Assembly: GCA_029876055.1 (NCBI GenBank)
Contig: CM056876.1
Coordinates: 4,154,001-4,218,000 of the forward strand
Direction of reading: 5' to 3'
Source: Madurella fahalii
Taxonomy: Eukaryota > Ascomycota > Sordariomycetes > Sordariales
Length of the DNA: 64,000 bases
The notes under the pieces are model-generated. The model was not told the DNA's origin. It made no database searches and saw nothing but the letters and a program-made list of their open reading frames with translations. A program made the translations under genes and the position numbers. The first letter of the stretch is position 1, and each line of letters begins with the position of its first letter. Shown here one piece after another: positions 43,101-55,012 of this stretch.

Positions 43101-44866
43101 AGGCTCCGTCCTCGGATGGATTACATGTAGGCGGCGCGTATAAAGCGTCGACGGAGCGGCGCGTGACCTCAGCGGAATTGATAACATGATGCTACTGGCG
43201 ATGGTGGCATGTGGTGTCGTGGGTAGTGTATCTAAGGCCTTTGGGGCGCCGTCCAGATCATGGACTGTCGATATCCTTAGATCCGAGAAGGTCCGCAACC
43301 TTGAATCGGTTGGAGCGACGGACAATGCCGTTCGAATCGGGCAGGTATTACGTACGGCCCTTTTTCCCTACTAGGGTTCTCCCTATTTCACGATTTCATT
43401 GGTGAATACCCCTTCCAAATGTCGGTGACTGCCTACGGTGATTCGACCGAAAAGAGAGCCCCGACAAAAAGCGCTCCTACGGCGCAGCGACCAAGGATAA
43501 GTAATAAATGGCGAGGAACCGTGTCGCCTGTACCCAAGCGCGTTGATTTTCGTCATCGGTGTCGATGAGCGCTCTGCCGCCGTCCTCTTCACGGGAACAA
43601 TGGCTGTTGTTAGAACATAGAGGTGAAGGACAGACTGGGTTTAATTAACCACATCGTTCAAGAAGAAAAACCCCGGGATGGACATTTTTAATACCGGTAA
43701 CCTTTTGTTGCTCCCCGTCTTTTTTACCCTCATTTCCCTGTCACTGCCCACTCTTGAGGCTCGACTCCCCAGTCAACATCGTAAGCATCATCATTGACCG
43801 GGGATACGTATACAAATCTCACTCGGTGGTTCTCTGGACCCACAGCGAAGCCGGTAACGAATCGGAAGGGTGCCCTCACTACGCCGCAGACAAACTTCCG
43901 GAATAACTGCCCCGGAACCCGGCCATCCTTCTGCCGGGGTCAGAAACCGAGCAGCCAAGGGTCCCGGCCGACACCCAAGCACGCGTCTCAGCGCTGATCG
44001 CAGCTAGCCACGCAATTGAGTCCGACATCACTTTTCCGATGTTCTCTCCGGAAAAGCTCTAGCAAGGTAACTGTTTTTTTGAAATGCCATGGGTATTCCG
44101 GGTTCAAGCTTGGATCTTTGGATAGAAGGGGGTGAGAATACGATAAATTGTTGCTCTTTCAACGCCGTTGTGCCCGGTATAGGTGTTAGCTACTGCGTAC
44201 GTACCTTGCTCTGGTATGTTTGCGTGGATTTCGGTGGCTTGGCGAGCAATGAGCTGTTCAGGGATCAACGATACACAGTCGACACGCCGCAACTCGCAGC
44301 CTAGGTAAGGTACCCTACCTAGACTCCCGGGGGCGGCACGGCACGCCGCTAAACTAAGGGCATACTTGCAGTAGTGCCGGAAATTGCCGAATAGCCCAGG
44401 TCCTGGATATCCAGCACAGGGTTGCGGCTCCAACCCAGGAAAGCGATTCCACTGTACTATGTATGTGTGAGACTAGTTCCCCTCGAACCATTTTGTACAG
44501 GGGGAGTTCGTTTCGCATAGCATTGCTATTGGTTCCAGTATAGGATCAGTGCGCCTGCGTTCGTGGGGCGAACACCATGGGCCCAGGGCAGCTGTATGGG
44601 ATTCTGCCAGGGGACCCTGGGCTCAACCCGCAGGGGTCGGCCAACGCCCTCGGAAGCGTGCAGGGCTGTGATTGCGGGACGTTTCCCCTGGATCTGGAAT
44701 CCTTTGTTCTGGATGTCATCGACAGCTGAGCGAATGTCGATAAAGTAATGCAGATGCCGACGACGCAGACCTTTCCCTTCTCCGGCGGTAGCCTGTAAGG
44801 CGAGCGCTCTTGCTCAACACATCAATCTCAGCAGCGAGATCTTTTCTCCGGCCTCCAGCCAATGCC
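40136..44866. other. long stretch without a convincing gene
   Basis: Several short frames exist but none has a recognisable domain. A low-complexity run lies at 41209-41282. The minus strand at about 42468-42720 has an acidic Glu/Asp-rich frame with one stop that could be an old gene fragment. Codon composition is mixed. Confidence 0.45.
41209..41282. repeat. C-rich to T-rich low-complexity tract
   Basis: C runs broken by A and T, followed by TTTTATTTTATTTTATTT-type repeats. Confidence 0.9.
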
Positions 44867-46185
44867 ATGGCCGGCGACTTCGGAATCGAGGCTGGCAGCA
44901 GAAATGGCACTACGCTCGTCGTTGTCCTTGTCTTCCTGTCCCTCTGCTTTTACAAGTACGGTACCCCTATATGTCTGTAATCTTCGTGCTTGTCAAACGT
45001 ACGCTGACTTGGGAAACCATCCGTAGTGTCCTAGAACTCACGCTGATCATCTTCACCACGTTCAAGAGGCGGTCAGGCCTCTACTTCTGGTCCTTCATCA
45101 TTTCGACATGGGGCGTAGCCATCTGGAGTTTGGGCTTCCTGCTCAAGAACACCGGCGTAGCCTCGCACATCCCCAACGCCTATCTCCTGTACATGACCTT
45201 CGTTGAGGTCGGATTCGTGTGCATGGTGACGGGACAGAGCGTTGTGTTGTACTCGCGTCTGCACATCGTGTTGCACAGCCGCAAAAAGCTCCGGTTCGCC
45301 CTCGCCATGATCATCTTCGACGGCATCATCTGCCACGTGCCCATCATCGTCGTGGCATTCGGGACCAACTCACCTAACCCGGAGCCGTTTATCGTCCCGT
45401 ATTCGGTCTACGAAAAGGTGCAGGTGACCATCTTCTTCATCCAGGAGCTGATCCTGTCCGGCCTCTACATCAGCGAGACAGTCAAGATGATGCGGATCGA
45501 GCGCCACATGGGGGTGGAGATAGGCCACCACGGAGGCTCCCGGAAGCTGATGAAGCACCTGGTGCTGGTGAACGTCATCATCATCGCGCTCGACATCACC
45601 ATCCTCGGACTCGAGTATGCCGGCTACTACACGCTGCAGACGGCGTACAAAGGCCTCGTATACAGCGTCAAGCTCAAGATGGAGTTCAGCATCCTCAACC
45701 GGCTCATGGAAATGGTGCGAGGAGTAGGCGCTGGTGGCACCTCGAGCGGCAGGGCGCACACGATAGCCATCAGGTCGAGAGTGGACAAGGTGGACAAGGG
45801 AGACAGGGTGGAGGCGGGGGACATGGTAGGCGGGGTGGACAGGGTGGACCAGGTCGGCGTCGCCATGGACACCCTTGACGGGGCCGGGTCTGCGGTAGCT
45901 GGCAAGCGGCGGGTCCGTGTGCAGGACGCGGAGTACGGCGGCATTGGGTACAGCGCCTCTGCGTACCGAGGGGAACACGACGACTTCGGACGCATAGGTC
46001 ATGGTGTCCGAAGGGACAACCGACCCGTCATCACGCGCACGACCGAGGTCATGGTACACCGCGACGACTTGGACGATAGCGACAGCATCAACACCGACAA
46101 GCACGGCAACTATGATACCGGTCGGGCCGGCGGGGATGCCAGTGTCTCTACCTCGTCGTCCGAGGTGCAGTTCGCCAAGGCTTAA
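44867..46185 (+). CDS. seven-TM fungal membrane protein, DUF7703-type
   Basis: Two exons, 44867-44955 and 45027-46185, around a 71-nt intron (donor GTACGG, branch GCTGAC, acceptor CGTAG), giving 415 aa. The first exon supplies the extracellular N-terminus with an NGT glycosylation site and helix 1 (TTLVVVLVFLSLCFY). Exon 2 has six more hydrophobic segments, among them FWSFIISTWGVAIWSLGFLL, a conserved VCMVTGQSVVLYSRLHIV, and MKHLVLVNVIIIALDITILG with GLEYAGYY. The C-terminal 150 residues are hydrophilic and contain Val/Asp/Arg-rich near-repeats (VDKVDKGDRV, GGVDRVDQVGV). The domain is known only as an uncharacterised fungal membrane domain. Transport or sensing is possible. Confidence 0.85.
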
Positions 46186-47449
46186 TATGAACTTATCACT
46201 ATGTTTATTTACGATTATTATGTTATAGAGCGCTTGGTACCCTTCCAGCTCGGCTTCCCTGTCCTGGGCTGGCTTGGGCCCTAGCCGGAATGATCTTGGG
46301 TGAAATACCCGAGAGAACACGCAGATCCCGTTCTCGAAGGAAACAGTAGGGAGATTCCTCGTCCGAAACGTTAACTCGTCATACCCAATACGGGGCAACT
46401 GTCAGCTGTTTTATGTCCCGGCATGGGATCATCGGCCGGACCACCCGGCAGGCCTCCCTATTGGTCCGGAGACTCTCAATAAACGGCAGGACAATACCGG
46501 CTCTTAGCACCATACCCGATGCATGCAGTTGTACAGCCAACATGCAGAATATTGCAACATGAGCGTCAACTGCGCGATGATCCATGCGATGTCCAATCTC
46601 TTCTGCAGGAGTGCTGTCGCCGTCACCGCTAATTTAGCAGCCAACTGCTGAGTGAGATTCCCTGGGCCTAACAGATAACCATACAATTTGAGTGTTGGCG
46701 AGTTACGTACCATCAAGCTCGGTGACGGCAATATACAGCTAGTGGCGGAGGTCTTTAGCCCGCCACACTCTAATGTCTCGGAGGTGTCTACCTTAAAAGT
46801 CCATGTCCTGCGCCGTGCACATTGAAAGTTCTCGAAACCCGAAACCCCGTTCTGGCCTGATTTCCCCTACAAGCCACGTAAATAGCAGCTGATCAGGGAT
46901 TCAGCGCCGTCTTGAGACGAACCCCGGACTCCGGAAAGGTCGAGTGGCAGCAAATATTGCCCTTCTCACCCTGAGGTCAGGTCGTTCGTGGGATTGCCGT
47001 TGGAAAAAGAGCAGTCCTCTTTCAGGCTATTGCTCCCTCAGTGTAATACTGTTGGACTGCGCCCCCCCCGCGCGCCCCGTTCGTTCATTCTTGCAGGCCC
47101 CCCCACCCTTGCAACCCGTCCAGCATCCATCCCGCCCGTGCGGGGTTGGCGCAGGAAACAGGAAGAACTTCCCTACCGGTAGCCCTGTAGTGTAACTGAC
47201 ACTCCTCTGGGGAAACGTGGATCGTTATGTAGAAAAGGCTGGGGGTACTCCCCGCGTAGTACCCTCCTGGCTGCCCATCAGCAGAGAGAGGGCTCCCAGA
47301 AATTTGTGTTGTGCCGCTTGAGAACGTCGCACAGGGGTGGCTGGCCGCTAACGAGTGACAATAACGATCGACGTCGCGATAATTTGGGAGCATAAACTTT
47401 TGCTCTTGTCTGCTTACAAGACGTCTTTTTATTCTGCACCCTTGGAACC
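46186..47449. other. intergenic, no gene seen
   Basis: Contains the 3' end of the DUF7703 gene and the promoter of the permease gene. No motif beyond short pyrimidine tracts. Confidence 0.5.
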
Positions 47450-49076
47450 ATGCTACCCGAGAGAGATGTGGACGAGAACGAGAAGAAAGAGACAGGAGGC
47501 TCCACCCAAGACTCATCCTCGGTGGAAGCCGCTGCTCACGAGGATTCTGAGAACAGAGGTCTAACGAAGAAGTTGCTGTGGAAGTTGGACACCAGGTGCG
47601 TTTCCCCCTTTTTCCACTGAAAAATTCTTTCACACGAAGAACGTAGGTAACTGATCCAGCCCAAATCAGGATCTTGCCAGTATTCGTCCTTCTCGTTCTC
47701 TGCTCATTCCTGGACCGCACAAATGTCGGCAACGCGAGAGTATACAATATGGACAATGAGCTCGGCTTGTCCGATCGCCAATACCAGCAGGGCCTAGCCG
47801 CCTTCTACCCGCTCTACATCGCCGCCGAGATCCCTAGCAACCTTGTGCTCAAGAAGGTCACGCCAAGGATATGGATCGCGCTCATGACCTTCCTCTGGGG
47901 CCTCCTCTGCCTGTGCCTGGGCCTCGTCCACAACTTTGACCAGTTCATCGCCCTGCGCGCCCTCCTCGGTCTGGCCGAGGGCGGCCTCTTCCCGGCCATG
48001 GTCCTCTACCTGTCCACCATCTACACCCGGTCCGAGCTCGCCCTGCGCATCGGCGTCCTCTACACATCCACCTCGCTCTCCAGCGGCTTCGGAGGGCTCT
48101 TGGCCCGCGCCATGGGCGCCATCGGGGACCGCGGAGGTCTCACGGCCTGGCGCTGGATTTTTGTCATCGAGGGCTTGTTCACCATCCTGTGTGCCGTGTT
48201 CACCTACGTCATGCTGCCCAACACCTTGGCCACAGCCAGCTTCCTGACCCAGGAGGAGCGCGATCTCGGCATCGCGCGGCAAGCCGGCATCGAGCACGGG
48301 ACCGGGAACGGGGAGAGCAGCGAGAAGTTCTCCCTGTCCGAAGTCGGCAGGGCGTTCCTGTACCCTCTGACCTGGCTGACGGCCAGCGCCTACTTCGGTC
48401 TCCTCTCGGCCATTTACTCCATCGGGGTCTTCCTGCCGACCATCATCGTGCGGCTGGGATACACCGCCAACGACGCGCAGCTGATGACGGTCCCGCCGTA
48501 CGCCGTGGCAGCGATCATGACGCTGGTCGTCGCTTTCGTGTCGGACCGCCTCAAAGTCCGGGGCGTCATCATGCTCTGCACCATGCCCATCGCCATCATC
48601 GGCTACGCCGTGATCGCCAATATCGGCGACGACAAGCCGACGGTCAAGTACGGCATGACCATCATGATGGCCACGGGCATATACAGCAGCGTGCCGCCTG
48701 TACTCGCGTGGCTCTCTAACAACTCGGCCGGCCACTACAAGCGTGCGACGGCCGCCGCTCTCCAGCTGGCCATCGCGAACTGCGGAGGGATCCTCTCGGT
48801 GTTCCTCTACCCCAATTCTGACGGTCCCGACTTCTACCGAGGCCACACCGTCATCCTAGGTCTGCTGACCGTGGGATGGTTCTTGTAGGTTTTTTTTTTT
48901 TCTTTCCAGTCTTCTCCGCTGTCCCTGCTAGAGACACACTGCTAACTTCACAACCAAGCATTTTGACCAACATTCTTGTCTGCATGAAGATAAACAGGGA
49001 CAAGGCGCAAGGGAAATACGACAAATACATTGGTTACGGCGACGATAGAGAACCCAGCTTCAAGTTGGTACTATGA
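47450..49076 (+). CDS. MFS permease of the allantoate/nicotinate (ACS) family
   Basis: Three exons, 47450-47595, 47670-48884 and 48959-49076, with two 74-nt introns and closed phases; 492 aa. The acidic cytoplasmic N-terminus is followed by FLDRTNVGNARV, the family signature in helix 1, and LGLAEGGLFPAMVLYLSTIY in helix 4. About twelve hydrophobic segments span the rest, with a loop at about residue 250 and the C-terminus INRDKAQGKYDKYIGYGDDREPSFK typical of Dal5/Tna1 relatives. The last exon is short and the preceding intron has a 13-nt T run. Such permeases import small organic anions (allantoate, nicotinate, pantothenate, phthalate-like acids) by proton symport at the plasma membrane. The substrate here is not known; the convergent monooxygenase suggests an aromatic acid. 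Confidence 0.92.
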
Positions 49077-49129
49077 TGTAATTCTTAGTAAATTTAGTCT
49101 GGTATGTACCTTAGCACCTTGGGTTGGGT

Positions 49130-50508
49130 TCATATGGCGGTGGCCCACGGGGGAAACACCTCATCCCGGATGGGAACCGAGGCCTCGTCTCGGTCACGGA
49201 TGTATTCCTCCAGGGGCAGGCGCTGGTGCTGGCTGCGCTGGCCCATGTCGACGCCCCTCTTCTGTATGAACCGGGCGTAGCCCATCGTCTGCCGCCTCCA
49301 CTCGTCCCGCCCCACCTTGCCCGCGACGTAGTCGGCGTAGATCATGGCGTCGAAGGCCGCCTGCGACGTCGACGCCACCGTGTGCGGCCGGAAGCCCGCC
49401 AGCGCGTCCCCGATCAGCACCACCCTGCCGCCGAGGAACTCGTTGGCGGGGCTGATCACGTCCGTGACGGCCTGCACGAACGGCCGCTTGGCCTTGCACA
49501 CGATCTCGGCGAACTGCGGCGGTAGACGCTCTCTCGCGATCTCCTGCTGGCGCTTCCACGCCTTCGGGTCGGTCAGGCCGGGCGGCATGGTGATGCGGTG
49601 TCGGCGGCCGTGGCGGTCCGTGAGGATCTCCTCCAGCTCCGGCGACCCCTCGGGGAAGTTGGTGTAGTACACAAAGTTGATCAGCCGCTGGCCCGGCTCC
49701 ACCGTCCCGTGCAGCCCAGGGATCAGGTAGGCGAGGATTTGGATCCCCGGGCCGTGGTAGAAGGTGAAGCGGTTCGCGAACGTCGCGTGCGTCGCTGCGC
49801 TGGCTTCGTGTTCCACCACCGTGCCCCGCAGCGCGCAGTAGCCGGCGTACTTTCGCTCTAGGCCGGGGGCGAAGATCGAACGGACGAAGGAGTTGGGGCC
49901 ATCGGCGCCGACGAGCCGGTCCGCGACAAGGGTCCCGGTAATGGAAGGGTCGCTCGTGGATTTCCAGGACACGAGGACGCCGTCGCCGTCTTCCGAGACG
50001 CCGGTGACGGTGCGATCGTGGAGGTGGACGGCTGTGCCGTGGCTCGGTTCGGGGGGCGGCACGTCGCAGTACGGGCTGGCAATGCCGTCGTAGTTTGCGC
50101 GCATGAGGTAGTATGTCAGGTCCCATGAGCTCATGTTGTGATTCGCGTCGACTGTGTGGACGACGTTACCGGCCTTGTCGAGATACTGTCTCCTGTCCGA
50201 GTGGACGGCTATCTCTTGGCGTTGGCAGCGGTTATATCGCTCCAGGAACTCGAGAGCGTGACCGCCGGCTACGATCCCGGCACCTTGGTCGTGCAGCAAC
50301 GGCGCTGTGTTCCGTTCCAATATGGTTGTGTCATGCCCCAGCGCCTTCAGTGCAATGCCAGTAGCCAGCCCTCCGAGAGACCCGCCGACCTATGTATCGC
50401 TTGCATGTCAGCATGCCCGTCTCAATTCTTGACTCCCCAGCTTACAATTACGAAATGCATTTTCTTGGGCGTGCGCTCCCCATTCGTTATCTCGCTGGTT
50501 GTGGCCAT
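49130..50508 (-). CDS. FAD-dependent aromatic monooxygenase
   Basis: Two exons, 50508-50446 and 50389-49130, intron 56 nt (GTAAGC to CATAG), 440 aa. N-terminal Rossmann motif VIVGGSLGGLATGIALK with ERN at the end of strand 2. The middle has the DG motif region LVGADGPNSFVRS. The C-terminal GDALAGFRPHTVASTSQA is the GD motif that binds the FAD ribityl chain. These are the three hallmarks of class A flavin hydroxylases (salicylate / 6-hydroxynicotinate hydroxylase group). The stop codon lies 53 bp from the stop of the permease gene, tail to tail. Class A enzymes use NAD(P)H and O2 to hydroxylate ring substrates in the cytosol. Substrate not determinable from sequence. Confidence 0.92.
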
Positions 50509-52302
50509 TTTCCTTCCGGAGGTGCCACAGTAGAGTAAGGTAAGGTAAGGTAGGTAGTAGTTGAGAGGGATAGGAAAAAGATTGGCCGATGACACTCATG
50601 TGGCGGCTGCAACCCGGGCGGGAAAGGAATCCATTTGAAAGCAAAGGTAGGAAAGAATTGCAAGGAATATATGTCCCGCGGAAACTAACCGCTTTTGCGC
50701 CGGGGTCATAACTGTGAGGCGGTCCAAGAAGGCCCCGCTTTGACACCTCTCTTCCTGTCCCCCGCCCCCGTCTTACCGTGCAATTGGCGGCATGTAGAGT
50801 GCCAGGTCCGCATTGGGTGCTCCGTAGCTAGTAGGTGCAGTGCATACCGCGAAGGTTAGCAGCAATTGCCAGCATCAATCAATTACCCCTGAACTGGTCA
50901 CACCCACCGATTTGTAAGCCTATGGTCGTGTTTACCGTATCGTTAGCAACCTCATCACCTTCCCTGGGCACAGCGTCTATCGCAACAGCTACTGGTTCTT
51001 TAGTGGATGCTACAGCTCAAATCGTCCAGCTCGCTATCGCTAGTTAACACTACGGTCTCTTATATCTTCATCAGTCTATCTCACTGTATACTACTACCCT
51101 TGATCTGTCCATCGCATCCGAGATTATTTTATTGAAACTGGATAATACGGCCCCGCCATTGAAAGATTCCGAATCGGAGAGACCTGAAGTCCATCGCTAA
51201 GATTCTCTCGGTTGTGTGTGTGTGTGTGTGTGTGTGTGACTCGGATCGAACCAACGAGCGACCATGCCGGCATAACTTTAAGGTTCCTGACCGCGATACT
51301 TCCCTACAGATGATTTCCATCGGACCGTCAACAAAGCAGTGAACGGAACTTCTTCTCTTAGTGAGACAGAACGAGAGAATATGTAGGAGGATCTCGAAGT
51401 TGCGGGCTCCGCGGCGACTAAGGGATTTTCCCCGTCAATCCTCACACGAATGTCTGGTTTCCGTCTTTGAGTCTTTGCTAAGCACCCAATATTGCGGATC
51501 CACCAAATAAGTAACTAAAAAGTATATCTTCGGGTCAGGGTAGTCTTTGACAGGCAGCCTCATTCCTCGCGCTGGGAGTAAGGTGGTTAGTGAAGATGGG
51601 TATAACCTGAGCGTTGTTGAGTGTTGGTGAGGTACTGGAACATTTCCCTCCAAGATTAGCCCCAATTTTTTTTATTAATTAAAAAATGAAAATGAAAAAT
51701 CCAACATATTCAAACATCAGTTGTCGGTCTACTAAGAAACTAGATACTGTATAGAATATATGAGTTTGCTTTGAAAGCTGTATCCAGTAACATACAATCA
51801 TCTAAGTTATCGCTTGGCTTTTCTCCAAATGTATGCTAGCGAGCGGCGATACTCTTGTATCATCCCTTGACAATTGGATAGGACAGGTAACCCTAACCTG
51901 ATCTATCAGTATTAACGCCACTACAAAGAAGCTACTTGAAAAAGGCGATTCTACCGCTATATATAGAGAGAGTAGAAGAGCAGTTAAGTATTGAGATTAG
52001 GAAATTAGATAGTAGAAAGGCAGTGGAAAGGAGGACTTGAAAACTATATTGCACCTCTCAAAATATAGAGATATATATTCTGCTGCAGAGAGCTCAAGGA
52101 GACGATCCTAGGAGGACATATAAATAGAAATAATAGCGCTACTGTACCTTATATAGAGTTCACTAGGAAACTATCCATTAAGTCTACTACACTAAAGGTC
52201 GAGGTGTAATCTTACTTTGATAGGCCATGATTAAAAGACGGATCTTGAAGAGCTAGTTTTAGAGACATATAAAGCTACAGAACGGGATACGGTATTTAGT
52301 TA
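50509..52302. other. intergenic with simple repeats, AT-rich in the second half
   Basis: 50532-50556 has GTAAG units (about four). A GT microsatellite lies at 51213-51238. From about 51680 the DNA is AT-rich with many stops and looks like RIP-affected repeat DNA, but no element was recognised. Confidence 0.5.
51213..51238. repeat. (GT)n microsatellite
   Basis: Thirteen uninterrupted GT/TG units. Confidence 0.95.
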
Positions 52303-52661
52303 TGCAGATTCAGGGTCCAAGAGGTGGAAAGACCAGAATGTCCGGGTAAAAGCAGTGCACGCGCAACGGGAGAGCAGGTTGCCCGTTAGGGGTAAGATAG
52401 TGATCTCATTGAATTTTACCTCCTACCTAAGTTCTGCCCTTCACCCTCGCTCATTTACGCCCATGATGAGGGCAGTTGGGCCTGCTTACCCCGCGCCGCT
52501 ACCCTGTTTTCCTCTTTGCTAGTGCGCTCCTTTAACGCTGCTCTGACGCTCTAACTGCGCTAGTCCACCTTAGCGTGTTGTTGCTCTAGAACCCCGCTCA
52601 CGCTGTGGCCCCGAGCTCCCGTTCCGTGCCAGATCCTGGCCCCGTCTGGCGGGTTTTCACA
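52303..52661 (-). mobile_element. solo LTR related to element B, diverged
   Basis: About 359 bp, nearly the length of the B LTR. Shared blocks in the same order include GCAGTGCACGCGCAACG, GTTAGGGGT, ATCTCATTGAA, CTTACCCCGC and GCTCCTTTAACGCTGCTCTGACG, and it ends in TTTTCACA. The left end (TGCAGATTC) has drifted and no clean 5-bp duplication is visible. Either an old B copy or a sister family. Confidence 0.7.
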
Positions 52662-53133
52662 ATAGTATGGTAGTGTCAGCCAAAGATCTCCCCTTTCTCC
52701 TTCCTCTATATTGTAGGAAGGTCAACCCCTACGACTCTACTGATACATGTGCACTTTGACGGGACCGATACCACTAGTTAGGCTGTGGAGACCGCTATCT
52801 GGCAGTGCCAATATCATTCGTCCTGCTTCATGTCTTCTGCTATGCTGTAACATGAGGGCCGGTTTGGTTCCCAACGCCCCCAGATCAGTCTGGCGTGTTT
52901 TGTCTATGCGGTTTGATTGGCTTGTCGAAGTGGGTTTATGAAAGTGGGTCAACGGGTACAAGCGGTTCCTCACGCCCAGCGGGATGAGCACCGGACACTG
53001 CCCCTCGCCATGTCGCTGGGCCGCAAATTCGGTCGAGTACTGCCCGCAACACTCCAGGGCCAACTGGGAACGGCAATGATTATGTGCCGCAACAAGTGGC
53101 CCTTCTTCCATATCTCTGAGCGGCATAGACCCA

Positions 53134-53168
<35 letters not shown>

Positions 53169-53671
53169 AAGACGGAGAGCAATAAACGTCCTGACTCGCG
53201 CCTCCTGTCGTTGGCGGGCAAGCGACTATGCCTGAGATCCCCACTCTCCGTAGCTTCGTTGTGGTTACTGATGGGTCACTTGTCACATCCGAGGCCAAGA
53301 CAGATAATTTTCTGGCACTATTGTTACTAAGTATCCCCGCATGGCATTGAACCTTGATGTATCATCTTTACCCTATATATAACTAAATGTTTTAATGAGT
53401 ATCCTGGTGACAGAGCCTTGCTCTGGACCGCGGTTGGCAAGTTGGTTCTCGTGTTCTTTTCGGAGCGGCTTGTTGGTCGCGAAAGGCTCGGCGTGACACC
53501 CTTGGCTTACAAATAAGACGTATCACATCTGTCGTTCCCATACGCGCTATGCCGACCAATCGAATTAGCGTTGAGGGAGGGGGTCACGACCATCATATCT
53601 AGTTCACGTAACCCCGCAGTCAGCCGAGCCGATTTCTTCCCAAACTTCAGCCGTCACCAAAACCGATTGTC
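52662..53671. other. intergenic, no gene seen
   Basis: Contains a (CT)n run at about 53139-53167 and the promoter of the next gene. Confidence 0.5.
53139..53167. repeat. (CT)n microsatellite
   Basis: About fourteen CT units. Confidence 0.95.
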
Positions 53672-55012
53672 ATGGCGGATCCTCTGAGTATCAGCGCGTC
53701 GGTGGTGGCTGTCGTTACAGCTGCCATCCAGTCAACGAAGTCGCTCACCGCGACGGTGAAGCGCTACAAAGACCGCGACAAGACGCTAAACAGGCTGCAA
53801 CATGAGCTTGAAGACCTGACCAATGTCCTCAGCTCGCTGAGGGACGCTGCCACTTCAGACACGTCGGTTTTGAATCTTCTCGAGGGCCCGGTGGATCGAT
53901 GCAGCCAAGTATGCCGCGAGTTCGAAGACGCCATGGAAAAATTCAGCGGGAAGTCCAAGACGGGATTAAGGGACTGGGCAAAATTGGAATTTATGAGGGG
54001 TGACATCAATGATTTCATGGACACCCTTGCGAACTACAAGGCCACAATCATGGTCGCCGTTGGTACTATCACCATGTGAGTTGCCCAAGGTACCTTACCT
54101 ATCCGGACCTTCGGTTAACCATCCACGAGGCATCACTCCAAACTCAGTTCCGAAGTCCTTGAAAGCTACGGTGAGATGATCAAGGATACGGCTTACAATC
54201 TCGAGCTCCGACTTCAACGTATCGAGACATATATCGCTACACAAGGCACAACTAGCTTGGACAGGAGCATCGATTTGGAGGATGAGAGAGAGGTAACCAG
54301 ACAATGTCTCCGCATCTGCGAAGACGCTCGGTCCTATCTCGAATCCTTGCAAAATCGCCCTCCCTTTTCGCGGCAAGCATCGACTCCAAAGCCGGCGAGT
54401 ACCGTGCAGAGCCAGTTCGACGCGGAAGTCCTGACAAGTCAGGCGCTAAACGAAAGCCGAGGCAAGGTCATAGAAACCATCAACCGCCTTCAAGAATGCC
54501 TTGCCTCTGTCACCTCAAACCACGGGCCTGAACGTGAACGTCAAATGGCACAATTACTAGAGGACATCAATATCTCAAAGCAGTGTTTAGAAGTGTGTGA
54601 AATTGCGTCCGACCAAGTCAAACACCGGAAGATACACACTGTTGGGGAGGTGGTTGCCAATGATGACACCGACCAAGTGGTGATCACAACCCTCGCCGAC
54701 CTCTTTGATGTCAGAAAAGTATTGGCCAAGGATAGGTCGGCACAGCTAGTGGGTTCGATGATGGACGAAACCGTCCAGAGGGTATCCAGGGACCGTTATA
54801 GCAGCCGGTTCGGCGCCGTGACTGGCAACTTGGGGCATGTACAAACCGACATCACTGCCTCGTCTTCGACTCTGGGGATCTGGGAGGACAGCACACGACG
54901 TCAGGATCACACGTCGAAGCAAAGACCGCCGGCTAAAGCTGAGCTGAGACAGAACAGGCCAACCCCTAATGAGGTCAGGAAACGTACTGCTGAAGGTGAA
55001 GGCGGTGCATAA
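53672..55012 (+). CDS. protein with azaphilone-cluster-L type fungal N-terminal domain
   Basis: Two exons, 53672-54075 and 54148-55012, intron 72 nt (donor GTGAGT, acceptor CTCAG), 422 aa. The start MADPLSISASVVAVVTAAIQ and the following helix (DKTLNRLQHELEDLTNVLSSL) match the N-terminal helical domain named after azaphilone cluster protein L, common at the head of fungal NLR-like proteins. The second exon continues with charged helices (EMIKDTAYNLELRLQRIET, DEREVTRQCLRICEDA, RLQECLASV) and a polar, probably disordered tail. No NACHT, NB-ARC or repeat domain follows, so this is an N-terminal-domain-only protein. Inferred function is signalling or partner binding in the incompatibility/immune-like network. 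Confidence 0.85.

Noticed and set aside
45370..46398. 342-codon minus-strand frame opposite the DUF7703 gene
   Set aside because: Shadow frame; the plus strand has seven membrane helices and a good intron.
47794..48846. 350-codon minus-strand frame opposite the permease
   Set aside because: Low-complexity Glu/Asp/Gly/Arg string mirroring the GC-rich codons of the real gene, which has domain motifs and spliced ends.
49194..50126. 310-codon minus-strand frame overlapping the monooxygenase in another frame
   Set aside because: Arg/Pro/Gly-rich shadow of the real frame; no motifs.
51230..51310. Minus-strand tRNA-like TTCGATC segment beside the GT microsatellite
   Set aside because: The T-stem does not pair and no cloverleaf can be drawn.
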